The translations under genes were made by a program, and so were the position numbers. A stretch of 11,088 nt of DNA from Humisphaera sp. (GTDB lineage Bacteria; Planctomycetota; Phycisphaerae; Tepidisphaerales; Tepidisphaeraceae). The notes below the pieces were generated by a model. It was given only the letters and a program-made list of their open reading frames with translations. It ran no database searches and had not been told where the DNA came from. Shown here one piece after another: positions 1 through 6,186 of the stretch (position 1 is its first letter; the number at the start of each line of letters is the position of its first letter). The DNA is taken from assembly GCA_025351525.1 (NCBI GenBank), contig JANXVV010000563.1, positions 1 to 11,088 of the forward strand, given 5' to 3'.

Positions 1-17
1 CATCACCGACACAGCCG

Positions 18-677
18 ATGAATCCAACTGAATTTTGTCGGCAGGCTCGGCGTCTCCGCGCGGTGCATGAGCATGATCCGGTCCGCATGCATCAGCAGCT
101 CAGCCAACTGTCGGTCAATGTCCCGGCAGATCCCCATGGCGGTTACGATCCGAATGACCGGGTTTTGTTGGATCCCCGTCTTCGACCCGCGCGAGCCATT
201 TCGTGGACATGGACCCAAACCGCGCGCCTCGGTAAATGCGGTGTCAGCCTGATCAGTAAGCTTGGCCGGGGATTGAGCATGGGGGCGCAAGATGCGCCGG
301 CGACAGACTATGCGATGGCGGTGGAGGACGATCATCCTCAATATCGTCTGGAAGACCCCGATGAAGCGACCACGCCCGACAACGGTTTCCCCACTTCGTC
401 CGATCGAACCTTCACCGCGTTGGTTGGCCGCACACTTCAGGCGCAGGGCCGCTCTCCGCTCCGCTATTCGCAACGGCTGGAGCTTTTAAAGGAAGCCGGC
501 CGCCGGGGCGTGGGTCGATTTGAAGCAAACCTGATCATCGCCTCCGTGCAGCATAAATTGGGACTGACCACCGCCCTTCCCCCCGCTCGCCGTCCGCTGC
601 GGCTGCCGGGCATCCTGGCATTCCTGTTCGTGCAGTCCATTATTATCTGGGGTCTGTGGCGCGTGCTGAAAACCTGA
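18..677 (+). CDS. Hypothetical protein with a C-terminal membrane anchor
   Basis: I do not recognise this 219-residue product. The first two thirds are polar, with an acidic stretch (residues about 95-120, rich in Asp/Glu/Pro). A more ordered helical part follows (about 130-180, containing GRFEANLIIASVQHKLG). It ends in one hydrophobic segment (about 195-215, LPGILAFLFVQSIIIWGLWR) followed by a basic tail, so it is probably tail-anchored with the bulk in the cytoplasm. The frame stays open to the left edge of the window and no Shine-Dalgarno sequence precedes the ATG at 18, so the true start may lie outside and the gene may be 5'-partial. It is transcribed towards the large minus-strand operon and is separated from it by an inverted repeat. 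The opposite-strand frame at 3-473 is judged a shadow because it is Arg-rich and lacks domain-like character. Confidence 0.65.
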   Translation: MNPTEFCRQARRLRAVHEHDPVRMHQQLSQLSVNVPADPHGGYDPNDRVLLDPRLRPARAISWTWTQTARLGKCGVSLISKLGRGLSMGAQDAPATDYAMAVEDDHPQYRLEDPDEATTPDNGFPTSSDRTFTALVGRTLQAQGRSPLRYSQRLELLKEAGRRGVGRFEANLIIASVQHKLGLTTALPPARRPLRLPGILAFLFVQSIIIWGLWRVLKT

Positions 678-723
678 AAGGATGTTCGATGTGTCCTCAC
701 GATTGTCATTCTGAGAGCCTGTG

Positions 724-794
724 AAAAATGGTGACATGGGCGTCTCGCCCGTGTTCTTGCATTTAAAATGCACGGGCGAGACGCCCATGCCACC
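724..794 (-). terminator. Putative intrinsic terminator after batA
   Basis: On the minus strand the 24-bp stem formed by 794-771 and 753-730 is followed at once by a run of five T residues (728-724). It starts six bases after the batA stop codon. The stem is longer than most intrinsic terminators because it is built from a dispersed repeat. On the plus strand no T-tract follows, so it would terminate the plus-strand gene less well. Confidence 0.5.
730..794. repeat. Long inverted repeat, left copy; likely terminator between convergent genes
   Basis: Two 24-base arms (730-753 and 771-794) are reverse complements with one mismatch (base 734) and enclose a 17-base loop. Each arm also contains its own small hairpin, GGGCG-TCT-CGCCC, so the element can fold either as one long hairpin or as two short ones. 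It begins six bases beyond the batA stop. Read on the minus strand, the stem is followed by ATTTTTC (bases 724-728 are A on the plus strand), which fits a rho-independent terminator for the operon. A near-identical element lies at 11009-11076. Short dispersed palindromes of this type are REP-like, but I see no transposase here. Confidence 0.8.
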
Positions 795-799
795 ATCAA

Positions 800-2803
800 T
801 CACAAATGCACCCGCCGCGTATACACCCACCACTCGATCATTAGCAACGGTAACGCCGCGCACGCCACAATCCACCACCACAATTCCATCCGCGATTTCC
901 CCGACTGCTCCTCGGTCGCCACCCCGCCACCGGGCGGTTGGCTCACGGGGAGCAGATTGCTCTCCGAGCTATCCAGCAGATTCACCGCGATTTTATCGAA
1001 CTGCGGGATCGGTGGATCCAGCGTGTACAGCCCCACCTTGTCCAGCGCCGGCAGCACCACATCGCCGGTCTCCGGAATTTTCACGATTCGCCGTCCCATC
1101 GGCCCGTCCAATTTCAATTCCTTCAACGGCGTCCCCTTTTCCGCCTCCACCTTCTGCAAATTGGTCCGGGGAATTTTGGGCGTCGCCCCCGGTGGAAAAG
1201 ATTCGCGAACATCCATGTCCGTCCCCAGGGCCAGATATTGAAGCGCGTTGTTCATGAAGATCGGGAAACTCAGCCGTAAGGGCCAGTTGCTCTGCAGGAG
1301 ATCGAACGTGCAAACCAGATGCGTACTCCGCCCCTCGCGATGCAGCAAAATCAGCGGCCCTTTGAATCCTTCCACAAGCGTTTCCGTCTCCAAAGGCACC
1401 TGCAACTTAATCGCCTCGCCGACGTACATTTTCCCCAGTTGCAGCCCGCGCAGAATCGGATGATCGCGCTTCCAGTCCAGCACCATCGTATCTTTGACGG
1501 TGGCGGTTTCATTCCCCACCTTCATCGTCTTGAGCTTCAGCCCGTTGGCCAGCGCGCCGAACCATATGAAGTTCCCCGAGCTTGGCATGAATTTCGGTTC
1601 ATACCGATCGAACATGATGACATCATACGTCTGCGGCTTTTTCTCTTCGTAGGTTACGGGTGAAAGCGTGTCGGGGTGTTCCAGGTTCATCGCATCGAGC
1701 ACTTTTTGTAGAAAATAATTTCCATCGGTTACGAGCAGCACCGACATGGCTTTGGGCGGCGGGACGACGACGGTGGCCGCATCATCACTTACTAGCGCGT
1801 CCTTCTTCATCTGTTCCAACCGGATGACGGCTGCCGTCGTCAGCTCGATTTTCGGGAAATCGACGCTGTCCTTTGGCCGCATCTTGTCCTGCTCGGGCGT
1901 TTTTTTGTAACCCGGATCATTCCATCGCTCCGGCAGCAGCAATAGATCGGTGGCGGTGCCGCGAATCTGGCCGTCGACGGTCAATTGCACATCCGTGCTG
2001 ATCGGTTCCGGCCCGAAATTCGCCAGCCGCGCGAACACCTGAACCTCTGTTGGCCGTTCGTAATTCCGTTTAGCGCTCAATGATACAATCGCAATATTCG
2101 AGGTGTCATCGTGCCCGATTTTCGTGTACCGGATATCCGCCTGGACGCTCAACTCCTTGGCATCCGAAACGCGGCCATCGGAGTAGACGAACACCGTCGG
2201 TTTGTCATTGGGCCGCAATTGCTCCGGGTAATACTTGACCTGCGCCTCGGCCAACTTATACGCCAGCTTCAATCTGCTTTTGCGATCGGTCGGTTGAATG
2301 GCGTCGATTGCGGCGCGGAGGGCGGCGGTGTCGGTGGTCAGCGGTTGCAGCACTTCAGCCGAGTCATCGAATGCGATGACCATCGCGCTTTCCTTACGGC
2401 TCATCGAATCGACGAGCGATTTAGCCTGCCTTTTCGCCTCATCCAGCCGACTGTGCTTGTTGCCGTTGTAATCTTCCTGGGCTGACATAGACCCCGAGCG
2501 ATCGATCAAAATCACGCTCAGTTTCGCCGCCCCGGGTGTGAAATTTGCGACCGGTCGGGAAAGTGCGAGACAGAGGAGCAGCAACAAGAGCATCTGCAGC
2601 AGAAGCAACAGATTCCGCCGTAGTTTTTGGAAGGGTGCGTTGACTTGCAGATCCTGAATCGCTTTGCGCCAGAGCAGGGTTGAAGACACCGCCATCTCGC
2701 GGCGGCGGAGTTTGAGGAAGTAGAGGATGAGCAACGCCGGCACCGCGATGGCAGCGGCGATGGCAGCGGACCAGGGATTGAGAAGACTGGGTAATCCGTT
2801 CAT
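800..2803 (-). CDS. batA: BatA-type VWA protein with N- and C-terminal membrane helices
   Basis: The 667-residue product starts with the BatA N-terminal region: a helix at about 12-31, the KLRRRE motif and STLLWRKAIQDLQVNAPFQK (39-60). A Leu-rich second helix follows at about 64-80. A VWA domain runs from about 94 to 240, with MIDAS residues D101-x-S103-x-S105 (DRSGSMS) and a second acidic strand end at YSDG (207-210). The usual MIDAS Thr appears to be replaced near S176. The middle (about 352-425) has an alpha/beta fold resembling the amidotransferase-like part of the large VWA protein in this operon. A C-terminal helix (about 640-662) precedes a short basic tail. The start at 2803 is chosen over 2833 because GGGAG lies six bases upstream and the BatA consensus begins there. 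It is the last gene of the operon. Bat proteins act with MoxR and DUF58 at the inner membrane; the substrate is unknown. Confidence 0.88.
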   Translation of the reverse strand: MNGLPSLLNPWSAAIAAAIAVPALLILYFLKLRRREMAVSSTLLWRKAIQDLQVNAPFQKLRRNLLLLLQMLLLLLLCLALSRPVANFTPGAAKLSVILIDRSGSMSAQEDYNGNKHSRLDEAKRQAKSLVDSMSRKESAMVIAFDDSAEVLQPLTTDTAALRAAIDAIQPTDRKSRLKLAYKLAEAQVKYYPEQLRPNDKPTVFVYSDGRVSDAKELSVQADIRYTKIGHDDTSNIAIVSLSAKRNYERPTEVQVFARLANFGPEPISTDVQLTVDGQIRGTATDLLLLPERWNDPGYKKTPEQDKMRPKDSVDFPKIELTTAAVIRLEQMKKDALVSDDAATVVVPPPKAMSVLLVTDGNYFLQKVLDAMNLEHPDTLSPVTYEEKKPQTYDVIMFDRYEPKFMPSSGNFIWFGALANGLKLKTMKVGNETATVKDTMVLDWKRDHPILRGLQLGKMYVGEAIKLQVPLETETLVEGFKGPLILLHREGRSTHLVCTFDLLQSNWPLRLSFPIFMNNALQYLALGTDMDVRESFPPGATPKIPRTNLQKVEAEKGTPLKELKLDGPMGRRIVKIPETGDVVLPALDKVGLYTLDPPIPQFDKIAVNLLDSSESNLLPVSQPPGGGVATEEQSGKSRMELWWWIVACAALPLLMIEWWVYTRRVHL

Positions 2804-2809
2804 TCGACA

Positions 2810-2814
2810 CTCCC
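2810..2814 (-). promoter_or_regulatory. Ribosome binding site deciding the batA start
   Basis: GGGAG on the minus strand ends six bases before the ATG at 2803. No comparable site precedes the in-frame ATG at 2833, so the shorter product is preferred. Confidence 0.6.
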
Positions 2815-2839
2815 GCCAGAAACCTTCCATCACCCTATT

Positions 2840-2923
2840 TAGCCCCCGGCATGCCGGGGGAAGCCCTTCACACTTGAAGGATCCTTCACAACTTTAAGCT
2901 TTCCCCCGGCGTGCCGGGGGCTA
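2840..2923. repeat. Paired GC-rich palindromes forming a larger inverted repeat
   Basis: The 144 bases between DUF58 and batA hold a compound element. CCCCCGGCATGCCGGGGG (2843-2860) is a perfect 18-base palindrome. CCCCCGGCGTGCCGGGGG (2903-2920) is the same with one central change. With flanking TAG/AA and TT/CTA the two 23-base blocks (2840-2862, 2901-2923) are also reverse complements of each other with one mismatch. Between them lie a CCTTCA-CACT-TGAAGG hairpin and the perfect 14-base palindrome TGAAGGATCCTTCA. I see no open reading frame or recognisable promoter. It is probably a REP-like dispersed repeat and may set the relative level of batA mRNA. Confidence 0.8.
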
Positions 2924-2947
2924 TGTAGGGCTATTTGTGCGTTTCTA

Positions 2948-3847
2948 CTATCCGAGTAACCCGCGCTCGCGCAGATAATTCAACACCAGCGTATCGAACG
3001 GCACCGACGTGCTGCTGAACAAATACGTCCCGCCCCGCCGGGTGAAATACTCCTTCAGCGCCAGGCAGTACGAATTTAAATTCGCCTTGTACTGCTTAAT
3101 CAACGGCTGCGTGATCGACACTTCCGCCAGATCGTCGTCCTCCATATCCCGCAGCTTCAAATCACCCTGCAAATCGGGATTGATCTCCTGCGGCGACAGC
3201 ACCTGCACGCCGAAAAGATCGTATTTCCCCCCGGCGACGTAACGCAGGCCGTTCTCAAAACCTTCCTTGACGAAGAAATCGCTCAGTACGACGCAGACGC
3301 CTTTTTGCCGATGCTGCAACGCGAACCGCCGACAGGCTTCCGTGAAATGGCTGGCCCCGGTCGGTTCCAACTTCTGAATGAAATCCAGCATCTGCGGCAC
3401 CCGCTTGCGGCCGCGCAGCGCGCCGGTTTCGCCGACGATTCCATCTGACATCGCCACCACGTTCACGCGGTTGTAGTTGACGAGCCCGATGTAGGCGAGA
3501 GAGGCGGCGACCTTTTTCAGGTACATCGATTTGTTCGGTTCGCCATAGTCGCAGCTTTTGCTGACGTCGAGCAGGACGTAGAGGGAGAGATCCTCTTCCT
3601 CCAGAAACAGCTTCAGGAAAAGCCGGTCGAGGCGGGCGTAGATGTTCCAATCGATGAAGCGGAGATCGTCGCCGATGACGTAATTGCGGTAGTCGGCGAA
3701 CTCGACGGATTGGCCTCGGCGCTTGGAGCGGCGCTCGCCCTTCATTTTCCCGGCCAGCAGCTTGCGCGACATGACGTCGAGCTGATCGAGCCTGGCCATG
3801 AAGGAGGGTTCGAGGAGGAGGGTGGATGGGGGAGTGGTTCCGATCAT
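2948..3847 (-). CDS. DUF58 domain protein (MoxR-associated)
   Basis: This 299-residue protein has no membrane helix and matches the short cytoplasmic form of the DUF58 family, which has a VWA-like fold. The hallmark region is clear: SKRRGQSVEFADYRNYVIGD (41-60), then DDLRFIDWNIYARLDRLFLK (60-79), then the acidic FLEEED. A MIDAS-like DxSxS is present at D94, S96 and S98 (DVSKSCD). A C-terminal part (about 230-299) ends in a Tyr/Leu-rich segment typical of the family. DUF58 genes nearly always accompany moxR, and here the protein would be a partner of the MoxR ATPase and the VWA proteins. The ATG at 3847 overlaps the last base of the vapC stop (TGATG) and has no clear Shine-Dalgarno sequence, so translation probably depends on coupling to vapC. 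ATG 3799 is a later alternative but also lacks a ribosome site. Confidence 0.92.
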   Translation of the reverse strand: MIGTTPPSTLLLEPSFMARLDQLDVMSRKLLAGKMKGERRSKRRGQSVEFADYRNYVIGDDLRFIDWNIYARLDRLFLKLFLEEEDLSLYVLLDVSKSCDYGEPNKSMYLKKVAASLAYIGLVNYNRVNVVAMSDGIVGETGALRGRKRVPQMLDFIQKLEPTGASHFTEACRRFALQHRQKGVCVVLSDFFVKEGFENGLRYVAGGKYDLFGVQVLSPQEINPDLQGDLKLRDMEDDDLAEVSITQPLIKQYKANLNSYCLALKEYFTRRGGTYLFSSTSVPFDTLVLNYLRERGLLG

Positions 3848-4246
3848 CAGTGCGATTTCGCCAGTTTTACATTTGCGTACTGTAGGATTTTTGTGTCAGC
3901 CGTCAGTAGATCGCAGTCATTCATGCGCGCGGTGGCAACGATGATTCGATCCGCGGGGTCACGATGAAACTCGCCTGGCAAGTTGTTTGCATCAATAGAT
4001 ATATCGGGGGAAAGGTCAATCAATTCCACTCCCGGGTACGCCAGGGCAATTGCGAACCCAAGCACTAATGGACCGATTCAAATCAAGCTTGGAATCCGCG
4101 ACCAACCTTGCGATTTCCCAACAGGAAATGACGCTGACACCGATTTGATCCGACTCTTGTTCGAGAAGGCGCTCGCGCATCCAATCTTTTAGATCAGGGT
4201 GACCGTGAACCCACCAGATCCAGATATGCGTGTCAATCACTATCAT
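3847..4246 (-). pseudogene. vapC: VapC-type PIN-domain toxin, frameshifted
   Basis: Two frames together give a complete PIN-domain ribonuclease of about 132 residues, the usual VapC length. The first frame (4246 down to about 4049) gives MIVIDTHIWIWWVHGHPDLK with catalytic D5, and CWEIARL with E44. The second (about 4048 to 3847) supplies ALAYPGVELIDLSP, HRDPADRIIVATA and LLTADTKIL, with the remaining acidic residues near 96/99 and 117. The break is one extra base: the minus strand reads CGC AAT TGC CCT, and removing one T at 4048/4049 gives RNALAYPG, as expected for VapC. Unrepaired, the first frame stops at 4016 and yields 76 residues lacking half the active site. It overlaps vapB by four bases (ATGA) and the DUF58 start by one. 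Intact VapC proteins cleave specific RNAs. The break may be true inactivation or a sequence error. Confidence 0.85.
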
Positions 4247-4464
4247 CGATTTGCCTCCCAGTCATCCGAGTCGGCGGCAGGAGTGAAGGGGTCTTCGAAT
4301 CGAATGGTCTCGCCGTGCAACGGATAGCGCGGCTTTCCCGGCAACAGATCATGACTCTGCAAGACGAGTACTTTCACACGTTGACCTTCTCGCAATGGCA
4401 GCCCTTCGATGGTCAACTGGCCATTTCGTTCCACGGTCATGTTTCGGATATGTGCGTAAGGCAT
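4243..4464 (-). CDS. vapB: VapB-like antitoxin of the PIN-toxin pair
   Basis: The 73-residue product begins MPYAHIRNMTVERNGQLTIE and contains a short beta-rich N-terminal part of the kind that often forms the DNA-binding half of small antitoxins. The acidic C-terminal tail (RYPLHGETIRFEDPF, ending DSDDWEANR) is of the kind that wraps around a PIN toxin. It would neutralise VapC and probably bind its own promoter region. The start at 4464 is preferred over 4488 because AAGGAGT ends six bases upstream. Its stop overlaps the vapC start by four bases, the usual antitoxin-toxin order. Function rests mainly on position and on the YPL-G-RFEDPF tail; a direct family match was not tested. Confidence 0.75.
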   Translation of the reverse strand: MPYAHIRNMTVERNGQLTIEGLPLREGQRVKVLVLQSHDLLPGKPRYPLHGETIRFEDPFTPAADSDDWEANR

Positions 4465-4470
4465 GGTCTG

Positions 4471-4477
4471 ACTCCTT
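4471..4477 (-). promoter_or_regulatory. Ribosome binding site of vapB
   Basis: AAGGAGT on the minus strand lies six bases before ATG 4464 and fixes that start. The same heptamer precedes hicB. Confidence 0.7.
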
Positions 4478-4496
4478 GATGATGGCATATCCTATC

Positions 4497-4694
4497 CTAA
4501 TCCACCACAATCTCCCCCTCATGTTCCTTCGCGTTGATCTTCCTGCAAATCTCCTCCGCCTGCTTGCGGTCACGGCAGATGATCGCGAACTCGTGCTGGC
4601 CCTGCTTGCCGTTCCAGACGGTGAATTTTTTACCGGCGGTCATCGCGACGCGGACTTTGCCGGCGTTTTGGGGGATTTTATAGTAGATCGGCAC
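4497..4694 (-). CDS. Small hypothetical protein, GTG start
   Basis: This gene encodes a 65-residue, Lys-rich soluble protein that I do not recognise. The sequence alternates short beta-like stretches (KVRVAMTAGKKFTVW, HEFAIICRD) with one amphipathic helix (RKQAEEICRKINAKE) and an acidic end. It could be a small alpha/beta domain that packs on a partner. The start is GTG at 4694, supported by AAGGAAGT at 4701-4708 with six bases of spacing. It sits 22 bases after the TPR-like gene and 32 bases before vapB, so it is co-transcribed with both. It is not the usual partner of either HicA or VapB, and no nucleic-acid-binding motif is evident. Coding status is supported by the ribosome site, the tight spacing and the balanced composition. 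Confidence 0.65.
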   Translation of the reverse strand: MPIYYKIPQNAGKVRVAMTAGKKFTVWNGKQGQHEFAIICRDRKQAEEICRKINAKEHEGEIVVD

Positions 4695-4716
4695 AGTTCG
4701 ACTTCCTTACCATGTT

Positions 4717-5196
4717 TTACGGTCGCACCAGGGACATTAAATCATCGGACAAAGCTTTACGTTCTTCGGGCTCGGTCACCGCTTCCAGCAGCAGCCGTGC
4801 CTCCGCCAGGCAGCGATCAAATTTTACCGCATCGCCGGCCAAAGCGTGAGCGCGGGCCAGCGCTTCAAACGCGTAGGCCCGATAGAACGGCCCGACGCCA
4901 TCCTCCCGCGCCCATTGGAGCGAGTAAGCCGCATGATACGCCGCCGCTTCCGGCCGCTTGAGCATGGCATAGACCCGCGCGATCTGCCATTCCCCGACCG
5001 ACCATTGCTGGGCCGTCCCGGCAAAGCCCCAATGATACCGCGACCCATGGGCGGCGTGGATCATCTCCAGATCTTCCTCCAAGGTTCGCTGGGGTTTGTC
5101 GAGGAGCGACCAGACATGGTTGAAGAAGCTCGCCGCGAGTTGGCGGTGAAGGGAGGGATCGAGCATGGGGGGTGGGGACGTCAAGCGAACACTCAT
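4717..5196 (-). CDS. TPR-like all-helical hypothetical protein
   Basis: The 159-residue product is predicted to be almost all helix. A first helix pair contains LAASFFNHVWSLLDK and the EDLEMIHAAHGSRYHWG motif. These are followed by repeat-like helices with spaced Trp/Tyr/Ala residues (GEWQIARVYAMLKRPEAAAY, RAYAFEALARAHALAGD, FDRCLAEARLLLEAV). The pattern resembles tetratricopeptide repeats. I recall similar small proteins of unknown function in several phyla, but name no activity. The ATG at 5196 overlaps the hicA stop by four bases (ATGA), which suggests translational coupling. ATG 5166 would give 149 residues but has no ribosome site. The frame stays open upstream through hicA and hicB, but that extension is Arg/Ser/Cys-rich noise opposed by the clear HicAB frames. 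Its place between two toxin-antitoxin modules is unexplained. Confidence 0.75.
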   Translation of the reverse strand: MSVRLTSPPPMLDPSLHRQLAASFFNHVWSLLDKPQRTLEEDLEMIHAAHGSRYHWGFAGTAQQWSVGEWQIARVYAMLKRPEAAAYHAAYSLQWAREDGVGPFYRAYAFEALARAHALAGDAVKFDRCLAEARLLLEAVTEPEERKALSDDLMSLVRP

Positions 5197-5435
5197 CCAA
5201 ATAATTTCCGCATCATGTCCACCTTGGACATCCCAAAATGCTTTGCGGCCATGCCCACGATTTGTTCGAGTGTCCCGACACGAAGGGGGTCGTGTACCGG
5301 AACGGTTAAGTGTCCTTCGCCACCTTGCTGCGTGGTTAGACGGATATGACTTCCGTCCTGCCGCACAACAACGTACCCGAATCTTTTCAATTCCCGCACG
5401 ACATCGCGCGATGACAGGTCGCGCGGCGTCTTCAC
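5193..5435 (-). CDS. hicA: HicA mRNA interferase toxin
   Basis: The 80-residue product fits the HicA family: a small double-stranded-RNA-binding-like fold that cleaves mRNA independently of, or at, ribosomes. Family features are the N-terminal PRDLSSRDVVRELKRFGYVV, the catalytic-His motif RQDGSHIRL (His at about residue 30), the HLTVPVHDPLRVGTLEQIV segment and the C-terminal KLFG. The start codon is GTG at 5435 and overlaps the hicB stop by four bases (GTGA), so synthesis is coupled to the antitoxin. Its own stop overlaps the TPR-like gene. The antitoxin-first order (hicB-hicA) is a known variant of the more common hicA-hicB order. No damage is visible, so it should be active. Confidence 0.92.
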   Translation of the reverse strand: MKTPRDLSSRDVVRELKRFGYVVVRQDGSHIRLTTQQGGEGHLTVPVHDPLRVGTLEQIVGMAAKHFGMSKVDMMRKLFG

Positions 5436-5659
5436 AGCGCCACCACTTCATCGTGAATGAAATGCAGTCGAACGCGCTTCGGCAAATCTTCGGGCGAATC
5501 GAAGTGACATCGCACCGCATCCCGGACCATTTCCGCGATTTGATCTCGCGTGTCAGCCTGCGTGACGATGCTCTGGCCGACGGCGTGGGCAAAGTAGCCG
5601 CCGTCGATGTCTTCTTCGATGATGAACAGGAGTTCGTCGCCTTGCATTTTCGGTCCCAT
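5432..5659 (-). CDS. hicB: HicB-family antitoxin (short form)
   Basis: The 75-residue product has the partial RNase-H-like HicB fold: LLFIIEEDIDGGYFAHAVGQ, then SIVTQADTRDQIAEMVRDAV, then RCHF and RLHFIHDEVVAL. It lacks the C-terminal helix-turn-helix or ribbon-helix-helix domain of longer HicB proteins, so it should neutralise HicA but may bind DNA poorly. The start at 5659 is chosen because AAGGAGT (5665-5671) lies five bases upstream. The longer frame to 5788 reads into the palindromic repeat (FCTVRIAGQFCRVRIADRF) and is unlikely to be coding. The gene is preceded by a 125-base gap, the best place in the middle of the operon for a local promoter. Confidence 0.9.
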   Translation of the reverse strand: MGPKMQGDELLFIIEEDIDGGYFAHAVGQSIVTQADTRDQIAEMVRDAVRCHFDSPEDLPKRVRLHFIHDEVVAL

Positions 5660-5664
5660 AACAT

Positions 5665-5671
5665 ACTCCTT
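5665..5671 (-). promoter_or_regulatory. Ribosome binding site deciding the hicB start
   Basis: AAGGAGT on the minus strand ends five bases before ATG 5659. It rules against the in-frame start at 5788, which would begin next to the upstream stop codon and include repeat-derived sequence. Confidence 0.7.
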
Positions 5672-5724
5672 AAGCTGCGGTTTCCGTCCGCTGCACCGAA
5701 TTGTACGTCTCATTACAGGAAAGC

Positions 5725-5779
5725 GGTCCGCGATGCGGACCCTACAAAACTGACCCGCGATGCGGACGGTACAAAACTG
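5725..5779. repeat. Palindromic direct repeat upstream of hicB
   Basis: Two 25-base units (5728-5752 and 5755-5779) match at 23 positions with a 27-base period; each reads CCGCGATGCGGAC, two variable bases, then TACAAAACTG. The first unit sits in a perfect hairpin, GGTCCGC-GAT-GCGGACC (5725-5741). A third fragment, CCGTACAAATG, follows at about 5792. The array fills most of the gap between the small membrane gene and hicB. It could be an operator for the HicBA module, a partial terminator after the upstream genes or simply a dispersed planctomycete repeat. A TACAAT hexamer on the minus strand (5705-5700) resembles a -10 box but has no good -35 partner. Confidence 0.75.
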
Positions 5780-5784
5780 CCACT

Positions 5785-6186
5785 TCAAAGACCGTACAAA
5801 TGATTGTCCTTAGCAACTAAAAAGATGACGTATGCCAAAACGAAAAAGAGTCCGCAGAATACAATAATAAGAAACGTATACATGATCCGTTTAAGAGCCA
5901 GCCACCAGAAGGGCGGTCCTTCTCCTCGCAACTCTCGATGCTCCAAAACACCCAGAATTACACCACCAATCGTTCCAATCAAAAGTCCCGTAAGACTGAT
6001 CCCAAGCCAATATTCGCGAGTCAATGAGCCGTTTTCTCGGGCAACGCAAATGACTATAAAAAGCGCGCCGGAAAATCCCGAAACGCAGACGCGGGCGATT
6101 CCGCGAGGCGCGCGCAAATAAAGCGATTGAAAAATTCTCGCAAGCCCCATGTATTGGTGAGGGCCAATTGGTTCTGACACTGTCAT
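5785..6186 (-). CDS. Small three-helix membrane protein
   Basis: This 133-residue protein is not assigned to a family. It has three hydrophobic segments: about 31-49 (ARVCVSGFSGALFIVICVA), 59-81 (containing ISLTGLLIGTIGGVILGVLE) and 101-125 (IMYTFLIIVFCGLFFVLAYV onward). Short charged loops and an N-terminal amphipathic stretch (LARIFQSLYLRAPRG) complete it. It should be an integral inner-membrane protein without a cleaved signal peptide. The ATG at 6186 overlaps the moxR stop by four bases (ATGA), and GGGGAG lies just upstream inside moxR, so its translation is coupled to MoxR. That suggests a membrane partner of the MoxR system, but the role is inference. Local AT content is higher than in the neighbours. 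Confidence 0.75.
   Translation of the reverse strand: MTVSEPIGPHQYMGLARIFQSLYLRAPRGIARVCVSGFSGALFIVICVARENGSLTREYWLGISLTGLLIGTIGGVILGVLEHRELRGEGPPFWWLALKRIMYTFLIIVFCGLFFVLAYVIFLVAKDNHLYGL

Noticed and set aside
3..473. Minus-strand frame opposite the first gene
   Set aside because: Arg-rich and domain-less; the plus-strand frame has an acidic region and a credible membrane anchor.
721..1257. Plus-strand frames starting in the inverted repeat (MKNGDMGVSPV..., MHGRDAHAT...)
   Set aside because: Their starts translate the palindromic repeat and the remainder is antisense to batA. Such repeat-derived frames are common annotation artefacts.
5197..5664. N-terminal extension of the TPR-like gene up to 5664
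   Set aside because: It overlaps hicA and hicB in another frame and has an Arg/Ser/Cys-rich composition; HicA and HicB are unmistakable in their own frames.
5725..5779. CRISPR array
   Set aside because: Only two full units with a two-base gap between them, no spacer-sized unique sequence and no cas genes.
5660..5788. N-terminal extension of hicB to 5788
   Set aside because: It translates the palindromic direct repeat, and the AAGGAGT site supports the start at 5659.
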